DNA of 64,000 nucleotides from assembly GCA_021030915.1 (NCBI GenBank), contig JAGEMR010000070.1:62001-126000 (forward strand). The letters run 5' to 3'. A program made the translations under genes and the position numbers. The stretch comes from Astrothelium macrocarpum. Its lineage: Eukaryota; Ascomycota; Dothideomycetes; Trypetheliales; Trypetheliaceae. This document shows positions 11,058 through 20,446 of the stretch, one piece after another (position 1 is the first letter of the stretch; every line of letters begins with the position of its first letter). The notes beneath the pieces are model-generated. The model ran no database searches. It worked only from the letters and a program-made list of their open reading frames with translations, and was not told the origin of the DNA.

Positions 11058-11580
11058 ACTTTATTGCGTATTTGTATCGGTATTTAGATCGAAAACCGAG
11101 GAATAGAGACGAAAAAGAACATCGAAAAGTGCAATAGACGGGCTTCCTAAATATAAGTTTAACAGCAAGGCTGTAGAGATTTGCTCCACCTCGTGCACAG
11201 TCCCACATCATGTACGGTCGGAAGCTTCGGACTCTCCCTACCCGACGAAAATGTTTTCTTTTTTTTTCTCTTCATTCTGCAACAAGAAAAAGATGTGTCA
11301 GTAGCAAGGGCTATCTGCATCCATATGTAGGAGCCGAGTTGCGTGCGGCTGGGAAGCTTTGGAAATGAATGAGTCTTGTTAAAAAAAAAAAAGCGGCGAC
11401 GATGGGAAAGTGGATGAAATAAAGTAAAAAAGAGCGGAGTTGAATGAAAGGTAATACCTTTCTGAATTATGGGTTTATCTTATTAAGTGACTATATCTTT
11501 TTTGGAAAAATCAGATAAGATTAACAGCATGTGCCTTTACCTGATGGGGGTCGAAATTGGCCGAAACGAGAACAGATTTC
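11058..11580. other. Upstream region of the HET gene
   Basis: About 520 bp without a gene, with T-rich (near 11270) and A-rich (near 11380) runs usual in fungal promoters. No specific factor site is identified. Confidence 0.5.
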
Positions 11581-11617
11581 CTCAAATGGCAAAAACAGAC
11601 CAAAATTCCCCAGCACA
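11581..11617 (-). repeat. Right arm of inner inverted repeat
   Basis: CAAATGGCAAAAACAGACCA and ACCAAAATTCCCCAGCACA mirror 5363-5398. With that arm it encloses 6.2 kb that contains the Tc1 relic and the HET gene. Confidence 0.7.
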
Positions 11618-12141
11618 ACGATTACTGTTATTGGCCCTATGGAATTCGATATGAGCGAGTTTCAATATTATAATATTCATAAATTATTCGAAATGTGCTT
11701 TTGAGATAAAAATTTGGATATATATATCGTGTATTTGTATGCGCTTTTTGATAATAATGAATAGAAGAAATTCGAAATTCATCAGAAAGATGAATTTTCA
11801 AAGGAGGTCAAATAGGAGATTCGAAATATAATGGAGAACAGTTTATTCATTCGGCCATATAAGACAAAAAACAAGGAATTCCGAATATCATCTGATTTCA
11901 GCCAAAATGGTATAAATACAGTTTAATTAATTGAATTTTATTCTAATCAGATTAATTTCAGATCTTCAAACGACCATTATCGCTATCAGACTCACCTTCT
12001 GATCTTCGGTGAGAATGATCGAAATAACGATTTCATAAAACAGCTGAAAATCAAATAACTGAAGATCAAACGGCTGAGAATCGAATTAACCGTGATTTAT
12101 CTGAATCGATTTTATCAAATTTACCGTCCTTCAGCGAAATT

Positions 12142-12453
12142 ATGAGCCGCTCCACCAATAAACAACAGGAAACAATCTCAGAAGAAGGAATTACAACAGA
12201 TTCAGGAGGAGGTTTGGATGTAACAGACTCAGGAGGAGGTTCAACAACAGGCTCAGGAGGAGGTTCAGAAGGAGGCTCAACAATAACAGGTTCAAGAGAA
12301 GATCGTTCAAAAACCTCAGAAGGTCGTTCAGCAGCCTCAGGAGATTCAGCAAAAGATTCAGAAGACTCAGAAGGTTCAGCAAGAATAACACGAAATGGCC
12401 GGCTCTCGAAACAGCCTGATTTGGATAAACGAGATGGTCAAACACTTCGTTGA
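12142..12453 (+). CDS. Ser/Gly-rich low-complexity ORF of doubtful reality
   Basis: 103-residue frame starting MSRSTNKQQETISEEG and carrying repeated SGGG/GSGGGS blocks, then TRNGRLSKQPDLDKRDGQTLR with a basic tail. It lies just inside the right end of the 10.3-kb block. It could be the N-terminus of a lost transposon protein, such as a gag-like or nucleic-acid-binding region. Its repetitive DNA (TCAGGAGGAGGT units) also opens the opposite strand, so the frame may be an accident of the repeat. I recognise no domain. Confidence 0.25.
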   Translation: MSRSTNKQQETISEEGITTDSGGGLDVTDSGGGSTTGSGGGSEGGSTITGSREDRSKTSEGRSAASGDSAKDSEDSEGSARITRNGRLSKQPDLDKRDGQTLR

Positions 12454-12481
12454 GAGCCAAATTTGAACAACTTCAGCTTCA

Positions 12482-12624
12482 TTTTTTCCGAATTAGGTAA
12501 TAAAAGCTAGAAACACGAATTTATTTTGTTGATTTCTCACCACCATGTCAATTTGGTGGGGATTTGTGTGTGCGGAACATCTTCGGCGAAATTATGAGCC
12601 GTTTTGAGCCACTCTGCGTTATGG
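12482..12624 (-). repeat. Right terminal inverted repeat of the 10.3-kb block
   Basis: Reverse complement of 2267-2411. Shared landmarks are ACCATGTCAATTTGGTGGGG and ATTATGAGCCGTTTTGAGCC. Confidence 0.85.
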
Positions 12625-12795
12625 CCGACCGAGTCCGTGCATAGTCATGTGACTTCGTTTGTCGTTAGGTTACCGTGACTCGTACGTCCCGGTACTCGGC
12701 CACTCAGACAGACAATCGTCTGCATTTGAATCCAATATCGGGCGTAGCCTACAATTGCCAGTCAGTCAACGCTTGGTTTCCAAGTTACTGCCACT

Positions 12796-13011
12796 AGGTG
12801 CGTCCGATGGCTAGACCGGCACCAAGTGAAGTCTTGAAAGCCACAACTGTTGATTTATATAGGGTATATTTGCCAATCAACACCTGCTTTACCGTATAGC
12901 AATGTTCGACACCGTAGGGTTTCGTTGAAAATTACTTGTTTAGGTATGAGCTGACCCCCTGTCACGCTGGCGATCGGTCATGACTTAGCGTTGTACGGAG
13001 TATTGGGCCAT
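12796..13011 (+). repeat. Direct repeat, copy A
   Basis: Aligns with 13294-13507 at about 498-bp spacing. Shared blocks include AGGTGCGT, AAGCCACAA..GTTGAT, TTAGGTATGA..(T/C)GACCC and the closing GGGCCA. The copies are well diverged. Confidence 0.65.
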
Positions 13012-13293
13012 GATATCTCAGCCTTGGTGCATGTTCATCCTCGCCGTATGTGAATGCCTTAAACATGGCGGAGTGCGACCTTCCGAATACTCAAAACCGA
13101 ACAACTATCATTATATCAATATGAAAGTGGTGTACCAGAGCATGGTAGCATACCAAGAGCATCAAGAGGACAGTGCTGAAGGAAGAGATCCGTGGTGATA
13201 CGTCCTGCTGAGAAATACAAGAAATGAGATGGCTCATGGTTACTGAGAGAGCTGAAGATGTAGCTGTATATGCAGGTTCTGTTCACATCAGCC

Positions 13294-13507
13294 AGGTGCG
13301 TGCCATGGTTGGATTGACACCGAGTGGAGTCTTTGAAGCCACAATCGTTGATCCATACAAGGCATATTAGCCAACCAACAAGTAGTTCATGGCACAGGGC
13401 TATTGGTGTTACAAAATTTTCATTGAGTACTACTTATTTAGGTATGATCCGACCCTTGTCATGCTGGTCATCGGGGATGATTGACGATGTATAGGGGGAG
13501 AAGGGCC
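13294..13507 (+). repeat. Direct repeat, copy B
   Basis: Second copy of 12796-13011, same orientation. Two direct copies this close could be relic LTRs or a tandem duplication. Neither copy shows clear TG...CA ends. Confidence 0.65.
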
Positions 13508-13753
13508 AAACTTGCAGATCAAAGCAAGAGGGTTCCCTCATTATGGAGCCCCAAGGCCGGCCAAACATGGAATCATCAAGATCCTCGATCGCAATAAGTG
13601 CCACCTAATCCGTATGCCCACTAGAGTTGGCGTTGTTATCCCTGTTCCGGTGAGTTCATTTCATAGCTGGCGTCTGCATATACGAGGCCGCATGGGCGGG
13701 TCTTGTGTATGTCTGTGATATCTGCGCATGTTGAAAGGCGTGTATAGGAGTTC

Positions 13754-13796
13754 CTATCGTCTCGTGCATGAGGTGGGTCCGTATACGAGACGATAG
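13754..13796. repeat. Perfect 12-bp inverted repeat (hairpin)
   Basis: CTATCGTCTCGT (13754-13765) and ACGAGACGATAG (13785-13796) are exact complements around a 19-nt loop. No poly-T tail follows, so a terminator role is not supported. It may be a transposon footprint or a binding-site pair. Confidence 0.7.
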
Positions 13797-14067
13797 ATGA
13801 GGGTCAAGTCACAAGTGCTCTATCTGGTCCACAAGGCTTATTTAAACTCAATATTGGCACTATGCCTGGCACCTTTCCATAGTGAAGCACGAGAAGACAG
13901 CAACCTCTAAGACATCGAGCCGAAAGACTCGGAGAATTAATAATAAGAAACAATAAAAAAGCGTAAACAATTACTAAATAGCCACCTCTGGCTCCTTTTT
14001 ACTCCATATAGCCCCTAATCCTTTTCGCTTCCTTTAAAGTTTTTTTTTGAGAGACCCGACAGACAAA

Positions 14068-15384
14068 ATGGCCTTCCAATCTACCTCACGCAATATCTTC
14101 CTTAGCGGCGGCGTCCTGAAAGCCGATTGTCGGAATTGGGACAAGAATTGGATCTCGTCGTCTTTAAACCTTGACGAATACATCGGCAACTTGGACGGTG
14201 CGTTTTCCCTTTCCACTAAGGGTTTCAGCCAAAGCGCATCCAGCATCCAAATTCATGGAGCAAATCTATCTGCCAGCCTTACGCGGCGCGATGGAGGACT
14301 AGTGGCTGCTACCTTCGATCTCAATCTCTGTGTTGCGAATATGAATGGGAGCCTCAAGTTCCAAAAACCGTTCGTACATCCCCACTACCCCTCTTGAAAT
14401 CATACGAATATCTAACTAACCCACTTCTGTGCTATAGTAAAGAGTCCCTGTTGAACTGCGGATCTTGTTTCTCCCTAGACGGAACGAGATTGAAGGGACT
14501 CTGTTTGGGTTTTGACGGCCTGTTCCGTGCTTCCGAGATTGACCTCAATGAGTATTATGGGAATGACAACGGCGATTTCAAGAGTGGGGACAGGCATTTC
14601 TACTACAGTTCTCGTAATGTCTCAATCGAGCCATCCGCCCATTCCGTCCTCCTGAAGGCGGAACTGAAAGGCAACCATTGGTATTCTGGAGATTTTTGGA
14701 ACTGGGATACAGCGGATTTGGTATCTTGTGTATTGGTTCGCGCCGGCAGTTTTGAGTTTGAAAAACAGTAAGTGAACGTTCTGTCACCTCTTGACCTACA
14801 CATGGTTCATTCTGCTGACCAGTGTATGAATTCCACTTCACAGCGACGGCCCCTTCGATAGAGAAGGATTCTGGACTAAGTTCTTTGAACGAGTGCCCTT
14901 CGCCGGCTTTGTTGTGGCCTTAATACATGCTTCGGCAGGTAATGAGGTAGGCCTGTTTCGCGAACACGACTTAAACCGTTCTTGTCGGCTTAACATCCAT
15001 CACTAGGAGCATGCCAAACGCGCTGCTGCCCTTTGTGCCAATTCTAGCATCGTTTGCGGTGGGATGATTCTCGGCACATGTCTAGGCGGACCGCTTGGTG
15101 GCGCCATCGGTGCTGGGTTTGCTACACCTCTGGGAATCCTCGTGGAGACTCAAATCGCCGGAACCATTACGGACCCGCAACTCCAGGCGCAGTTCGAAGA
15201 AGCTACTGTCGGGAGATATATCTACGAGACGCTTCGGAACATATTGGCGGCAGGAGCAGCAGGATACCTTGGCGAATTCTTGGGCGCCCAAGCCGGAAAA
15301 ATCACTGCTCAGATGATTGCAGAAGTTGCGAAGGAGTTCGGCGCAAAAGCGACGGGCACACTCAGCGAAGTTGCAGCTTACTGA
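14068..15384 (+). CDS. Tandem cyanovirin-N homology (CVNH) lectin with glycine-zipper C-terminus
   Basis: Four inferred exons (14068-14369, 14438-14767, 14844-14946, 15007-15384) give 370 residues. Residues 1-100 form one CVNH carbohydrate-binding domain (STSRNIFLSGGVLKADC, LDEYIGNLDGAF, a DLNLCVANMNGSL close). Residues ~103-210 form a second (NCGSCFSLDG, DLNEYYGNDNGDF, SSRNVSIEPS). The rest has an aromatic DGPFDREGFW linker, the hydrophobic FAGFVVALIHASAG, and a glycine-rich stretch around 265-285 (ILGTCLGGPLGGAIGAG) resembling a glycine zipper that may insert in or associate with membranes. Fungal CVNH proteins are commonly single-domain, mannose-binding lectins. The TGA at 15382-15384 is followed by 42 open codons in the same frame, so the present end may be a recent truncation. 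No signal peptide is seen. Ligand and role are unknown. Confidence 0.8.
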
Positions 15385-15772
15385 GTGCTGAAGAAGTATG
15401 TGATCACTCCAGACTATATGGCAATTTCTAATATGTGCAGAGTGGCGGATGCTTTATTGAAGGATAAAATCCCGGACGAATGGACTGCGACCGAAAAAAA
15501 GGTTCGAGAACTGTAATCTTGGTAAAGTACGAATCGCATTTCCAATTGAGTTCGGTCTTAGAGTCGAGACAACCAAGAGCGGTAGAGGATTACAATTGCA
15601 GGATTATCCTGTCTCAATCCTTTTTATTTCTGTAACAGAGTCAAATTCAACAATTTACTCGTCGATCTCTTTATTTCCCTTTTCCTGATTTACAAATGAC
15701 TAGCAAGGCAAGTATCTGCCTCCTCAATCCTTATTCAGACCATGAGTATGATTATCAGCTAGGGAACTTTCT
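15385..15772. other. Intergenic with in-frame extension of the CVNH gene
   Basis: 15385-15513 continues the CVNH frame after its TGA up to TAA at 15511-15513, with a Lys/Asp-rich hydrophilic translation. The remainder holds nothing I can support. Confidence 0.5.
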
Positions 15773-16182
15773 TTAAAATACCGAAGCAATAATCTTCCTA
15801 GCGTTGTCCAGAGGGTAGTTCGCATGAATGTCACGGTAAAGATCTTTGCCATCACTTTTCAAGATATGTCTTCCATCCAGGTCTTCCAAGTACGTGGTCT
15901 TTAAGGAGCCAGCGCATGCTGTTTCCTCGTGGTTACCGGTGTATTCTGAGACCTGATGAACAAGTTTTCTTCGAATAATAAGTTAGGTGTGAGGGATATT
16001 CGGCAGAACGCTTTAATAAACATATCACCAAAACCTTTGTTTAAGTCTTCGCTGTCCAAAGCATTGGTGTCGTTCTTGTAGACCACATCTACGGTGCGGA
16101 CATACTCCGCTACGTCTTTTGGCGGCAAAAGCAGTGTCTAATATGGCTCAGGAAGGAACATTATTTGGACTGAATTCGTCAT
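15773..16182 (-). pseudogene. Small unrecognised protein gene with an in-frame stop
   Basis: Read on the minus strand, an ATG at 16182 opens a frame beginning MTNSVQIMFLPEPY. It meets TAG at 16138-16140 and then continues as TLLLPPKDVAEYVRTVDVVY and NALDSEDLNKGFGDMFIKA. A 41-bp intron (15969-16009, GTTCTG...CGAAG with a CCTAAC branch) then joins KLVHQVSEYTGNHEETACAG and a C-terminus ending ARKIIASVF at 15773. Both sides of the stop look protein-like, so TAG probably replaced CAG. An unseen upstream exon spliced at that TAG is the alternative. I recognise no family. Confidence 0.45.
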
Positions 16183-16632
16183 GGAAGTCGAATTCAAGAT
16201 TGAGAACTCTCTTTGCGTGACAGGACTCCTTGATATGAGGTCAATTGGCAACGGAGCCCCTCTTTGCAGTTAGGTTCCGGCCCAATGATGCCTAGAGCTT
16301 GGGCTACGTAATTTTCGTTGGGCCGTTGGCTGGATTACACGAAATGCATTTCTGGCAATAGCAAGGCAGCTAAGAATCTAGAAAAACGACTTGCGCAGTA
16401 AAATCACATATGACAGCGGAACCCAGAGTCTATAGCCAGAAGATTGTTGGTCAGGAACCCTAGGCAGCTAATTTGGACTTATTGACGTTTAATGAAATGC
16501 AAATTTTACAATATCACTCTCGAAGTTCCTGAAGACAGCTTGCCTCCTTGGATAGAGCAGAAGAATCATGGCTGGCTATCATGGCTGGAATTTGAGTGGA
16601 TTGACTCCATTCAATCGTAGTATATATTGGTG
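16183..16632. other. Intergenic, no feature seen
   Basis: 450 bp between the small decayed gene and the antiporter 3' end. No coding or repeat signal is found. Confidence 0.5.
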
Positions 16633-18813
16633 TTATCGCGCCTTTCTCAAATCATCTCGCTCTTGATTGGCTCTTCCAGGCAGCTCGTCAGGTCTCTCTG
16701 TTTCGTCCCCAAATCTAATACTCCTAGCTGTCCGCGGAGGCATACTTGTTGGTGGTGTCTTGATTCCAGATAAATTAGGTGAGCTTGGACCGCTGCTCGA
16801 GTCCCCGATCTGTGGGCTTCTTGATCTAGCTCGCGAAGGCGGAAATCTAGAAGACATTGGGCTATTTGGCGTTACTGATTCCACAGGACTTCCCGTACCA
16901 CTAGGCGTGGGTTTGAAGCTCTGGCTAGCGATCGGCTGACCAATGATTCGTGCGTCTTTTGGTGCAGAAATATCTTCTTTTCGAAACTCATTTTCGCCTT
17001 CTTCGACGTCACGTCTTCCAATTTTGCCAAGCCTTTTGATCCCAAACAGTGGGCGAGGTGGCGCTTGTCTGGATGGGGATGTTTCACGAGATCGCAGGGC
17101 GCTTCGTGAGTTGAACAGACGACTCAAGATTCTATCTTCATTTGCTGCGGGCTCACGTAAATGATCCGAGGCACTGCGATCGTCAATGCTACGCTCAGCG
17201 CTTACAGCATTGGAAATGGTACGTGGTAGCCAGACACCGAACTTGCCGAGAGGCACGCTCAGGCCGTGTACAACCTATAGATGATATCAGTCCTGAGCGC
17301 GAAACAGAAGACGAAGCAGATGAGATAACTGACAATACTACAGATTGCTAGAAACCAAACGACGACCGTTACTACCTCTGCTAAAGTTGACGCCTCTTCT
17401 CGAACATTGTCTCCATTTGTTACTCCATTGAGGAATTCGAGAGTAATGTAGAGGTAGAAGATGGCGCTGACACCAATCGGGCCGAAAAATCCCACGAAGA
17501 GAGTCTGGCGAAGCTCTTCAATTTGAGGGATTTTTTTGTGCAATAGGAAAACGATTGGTAGCCGTCGGAAGAGGAGTACCAAGATGCCGAGTGGAACCAG
17601 GCGGTAGATGGGTATTACGCTGTTCTTGGCAAACATAGACCAGGGACAAACAGCCCCGAACCATATGAAGACTGAGACATTGAGTAACATGTCAATAGTG
17701 GGTTGTAGAGAGTCATCTAGAGTCTCAAGTCGGAACCAGTCGCTGTCAAATCAAGATTAGCACTCAGTTATGTTATGATTCAATATCAAGACCTACTCCC
17801 AAGTAAATGTATTTCCTGCAATAAAGCATGCAAGAACGTCATCACTTCCAATCATACCCACTGTGCCAACGATGAATAGCTACAGAGACCCACAAAATTA
17901 GTACGAATCCTCGAATACCAGCATATACCAGCGCACCTACCGCAAGAGTAATTGCAAAGACGAGGAAGCTCTCTCGATCCACATACTTCCTCTCCTCCGC
18001 CCAATGCAGCAACTCCTTCGCCAACCACCCCACCGCGGCACCATACACAACACTCAGCAAAATCGTATATCCCCACGTCTCCCCAAACCACGCACCCATC
18101 GCCTCCCCGCCGCCTCCCGGTTCTACGCCTCCATGCTGCCCCACATACTTGACCAAATACAGCGGGAGGAACAAAAACGGATAGCCCAACCCATCATTCG
18201 CGCCCGACTCCGCAATGATGATCTTCTGCAGCTCCTTCGGAATGTTCTTATCCGCAAACTTGCCCTTAACAATACTATTGCTCAGAACGGGGTCCGTCGG
18301 GGTGACGCACGCAGCGACGGCGAGCGCGTGCAGAAAACTCAGGTTTGGCACCAGCGCCCACACGAGCAGGCTCGTGCAGAGCCACATGCCGGCCATGCCC
18401 GGCCCGAGCAGCAGCGCGAGCGCGCGCCATTCCGTGCGCAGGTATTTTGGCGGCAGCTGCACGCCTGCGAGCACGAGCTGCACGCCGAGTACTAGCCGCG
18501 TGAAGTACAGCGTGATGGTGTCGAGGTTGGCTTGCGAGCCCGAAGCGTATTCGAGGGGTTTGATGAGGTTGGTGGCGTGGGGGGAGAAGATGAGGCCAGC
18601 TATGAGAGAGATGACTGGGATATTGTTAGAAGGTTGATGTGTGGGGAATGTCTGGAGGAGAAAAGGGTTGGGGGGAGGGGGAATGAAAGTCTTACGGGCT
18701 TCAGAGAGGTAGAATGTTTCCTTGAGAAGGTAGGAGACCAGGCCGAAGAGGGTGATGAAGCCGCCGAGAGTCGCGCAGACGATGTTGAAGTTCACCACTT
18801 CGAGGGTGGGCAT
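16633..18813 (-). CDS. Plasma-membrane Na+(K+)/H+ antiporter, Nha1/Sod2 family (CPA1)
   Basis: Exchanges cytosolic Na+ or K+ for protons, giving salt tolerance and pH control. Exons on the minus strand: 18696-18813, 17929-18614, 17797-17879, 17334-17742 and 16633-17274, 645 residues in phase. The N-terminus MPTLEVVNFNIVCATLGGFI is typical, so I prefer this ATG to the in-frame one at 18855. Conserved blocks follow: LISLIAGLIFSPHATNLI, LTRLVLG-like VQLVLAGVQLPPKY, ACVTPTDPVLSNSIVKGKFA and ESGANDGLGYPFLFLPLYL (the Asn-Asp transport site), then VGMIGSDDVLACFIAGNTFTWDDWF. About twelve membrane spans precede a long hydrophilic tail rich in Ser, Pro and Arg from VHGLSVPLGKFG onward, as in other fungal Nha1 proteins. 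The region encoding the middle spans is notably GC-rich. Confidence 0.92.
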
Positions 18814-18855
18814 CTCGGCGGATAGAGTCGGAATATAGATCAGTACCAGAGGCAC

Positions 18856-20446
18856 AATTTAGAGAAAATATTAGAGCACAGAAAGGAAGGGGGTGAATGT
18901 CAAGTAGGCCCGTCAGAGCCAAGGCGTGCAGTGTACAGCACCAAGGCGCGCTCCACGCGTGTTATTGAATCATTGGGACAGAAATTTCTTGATTGGAGCA
19001 CAGCAAGTTGAAAAGCAGCCAGTTTGGAAGGAATGTCCGGCACAGCTGACCACCAGCTTCTCTCTGGCGCGGATGAGGTCACGGTTTTGTAGGCAGAGCT
19101 ACTACTGTCGGGCGATAGGGGATTAGGTATTGATGCCAAGAAAGATAACCCGTTCCAGGGTTGTGTGGGAGGCGGGAAGAAGGCCGTGAGCTCTTGATTT
19201 GGTGGTGGGGGTTTTCTTGGCCTGGCTTAGAAAACGGCCGGGCGCTGGATAGGATATGTCATCGACGTCGAAGAAAGCTTAAATTGGCTGTCGTAACCGA
19301 TTATCTTTGATAGCATTCAATGGATAAGTCGAGCGAGTGGAGGGCTTGATGCATCGATCCAGCATCACGTCTCACATCACGTTCTCCTTCTAGAAGTCTG
19401 CATGATGATGATGCTCATGCACCCCACTTATATGCACGCCAGTTGCGTCTTTTTTCCACTCAATATCTCCACGCGTAATCACCCCTCTCCAGGCTGCAAT
19501 TCTTTAAAAAGTCGCATGGCCAAGCCGGCCGGAAGATGTGTCAGACGCACTGCGAGTCAGATTGTGTTCAGCACAAGACAAAAGCTCACAGGCATCAGTG
19601 CGCCGGTACAGCCTAGTGAAATTTTTTTTGGTCTATTTAAATAATTGTAGGTACATCAGTGCTTCATCGCGGCCGACAGCATAGCTATCGTGCAAGAAGA
19701 CTGCAATATGTCCCCTGCTCCGCGGATTCAATTCGTGTTGCTATCAGTCGCATCCCCAGATCCCAGCCATAGATAAGAAAGAAATGAGAGGTAATAAAGC
19801 TCTGCTCTTGATGAACAGATGCCCAAATATACCCAGGGTCGTCGTGTGCAAGGATACAAAAGCAAGCGTGAAGTCTGTGCAAGGTTAAGGATATGATGGC
19901 ATTGAGGCGTCAAACGTCAAAGTACAGAAGGAAATGAACCGAGATAAAAGCAAATTGCCGAGTCAAATGTTTGGCAATGTACAAGCCATGAGAAATATGC
20001 CGACCCATTGTTGTTACACCCAGTTGATATGCTTCCTCGGTAGATTTGGAATCCAGCATCGGCCACATTCGCTCGTCCAAACGGTCCCAAGAAGGGTACC
20101 AGTTAGATCTAGAGAAGTAGCTGTTGTAAAAACCCATCCTGGAGCCCTTTATCCATCTAATGTAACAACGGTCGCAAGAGACCGAGAATCTCCCGAGAGA
20201 AGGCCAAGTACGGAAGTAAGATGACTATCCATAGAAGAAGCTATCCATCGGGAAGCCAAAGGAATATCATTGTTCAGTATTGTGTGTATGTATATGTGGA
20301 AAAGTCAGGAGCCCGAGAGGATAGAAAACTCCGGCCCTGAATGCATGCATGTTAAGGTCTGCTTACTGTATCATAATGCTTTGGCCGTGAAAGTCGTGAT
20401 GTTCGTATCAATCATGTCCGTCTGTCTATCGTACACGAGACCAGAC
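18856..20446. other. Intergenic between antiporter 5' end and PUF gene 3' end
   Basis: About 1.6 kb. The part nearest 18856 is the likely antiporter promoter, and 19900-20446 the probable PUF 3' UTR/terminator area. Short open frames on both strands have no family signal. No tRNA-like or repeat structure is noticed. Confidence 0.5.

Larger units (their letters stand above)
2267..12624. mobile_element. Nested transposon block bounded by ~145-bp terminal inverted repeats
   Basis: The left end (2267-2411) and the reverse complement of the right end (12482-12624) match almost throughout the first ~90 bases, including AGTGGCTCAAAACGGCTCAT and CCCCACCAAATTGACATGGT, and more loosely to about 145 bp. 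The ends read CCATA...TATGG, which would fit a TA target duplication at 2270-2271 and 12620-12621, the habit of Tc1/mariner-type elements. No intact transposase belonging to these ends is visible. The inside holds the AT-rich tract, a dead Tc1 element, an inner inverted repeat, repeat debris, a HET gene and a Ser/Gly ORF. I read it as an old DNA transposon that took later insertions. Its large size and gene cargo could also mean a composite element. Confidence 0.7.
12625..14067. other. Gene-free stretch with diverged direct repeat and hairpin
   Basis: About 1.4 kb between the transposon block and the CVNH gene. It contains the 215-bp direct repeat (12796-13011 and 13294-13507) and a perfect 12-bp-arm hairpin (13754-13796). 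No coding sequence is supported. The last ~150 bp, with a T-run at 14040, is probably the CVNH gene promoter and 5' leader. Confidence 0.55.

Noticed and set aside
12191..12460. Leu-rich minus-strand frame that looks like a membrane protein
   Set aside because: It is the antisense reading of the TCAGGAGGAGGT repeat; a composition artefact.
2267..12624. Starship giant element as explanation for the HET-carrying block
   Set aside because: No DUF3435 tyrosine-recombinase gene is visible, and Starships do not end in long inverted repeats.
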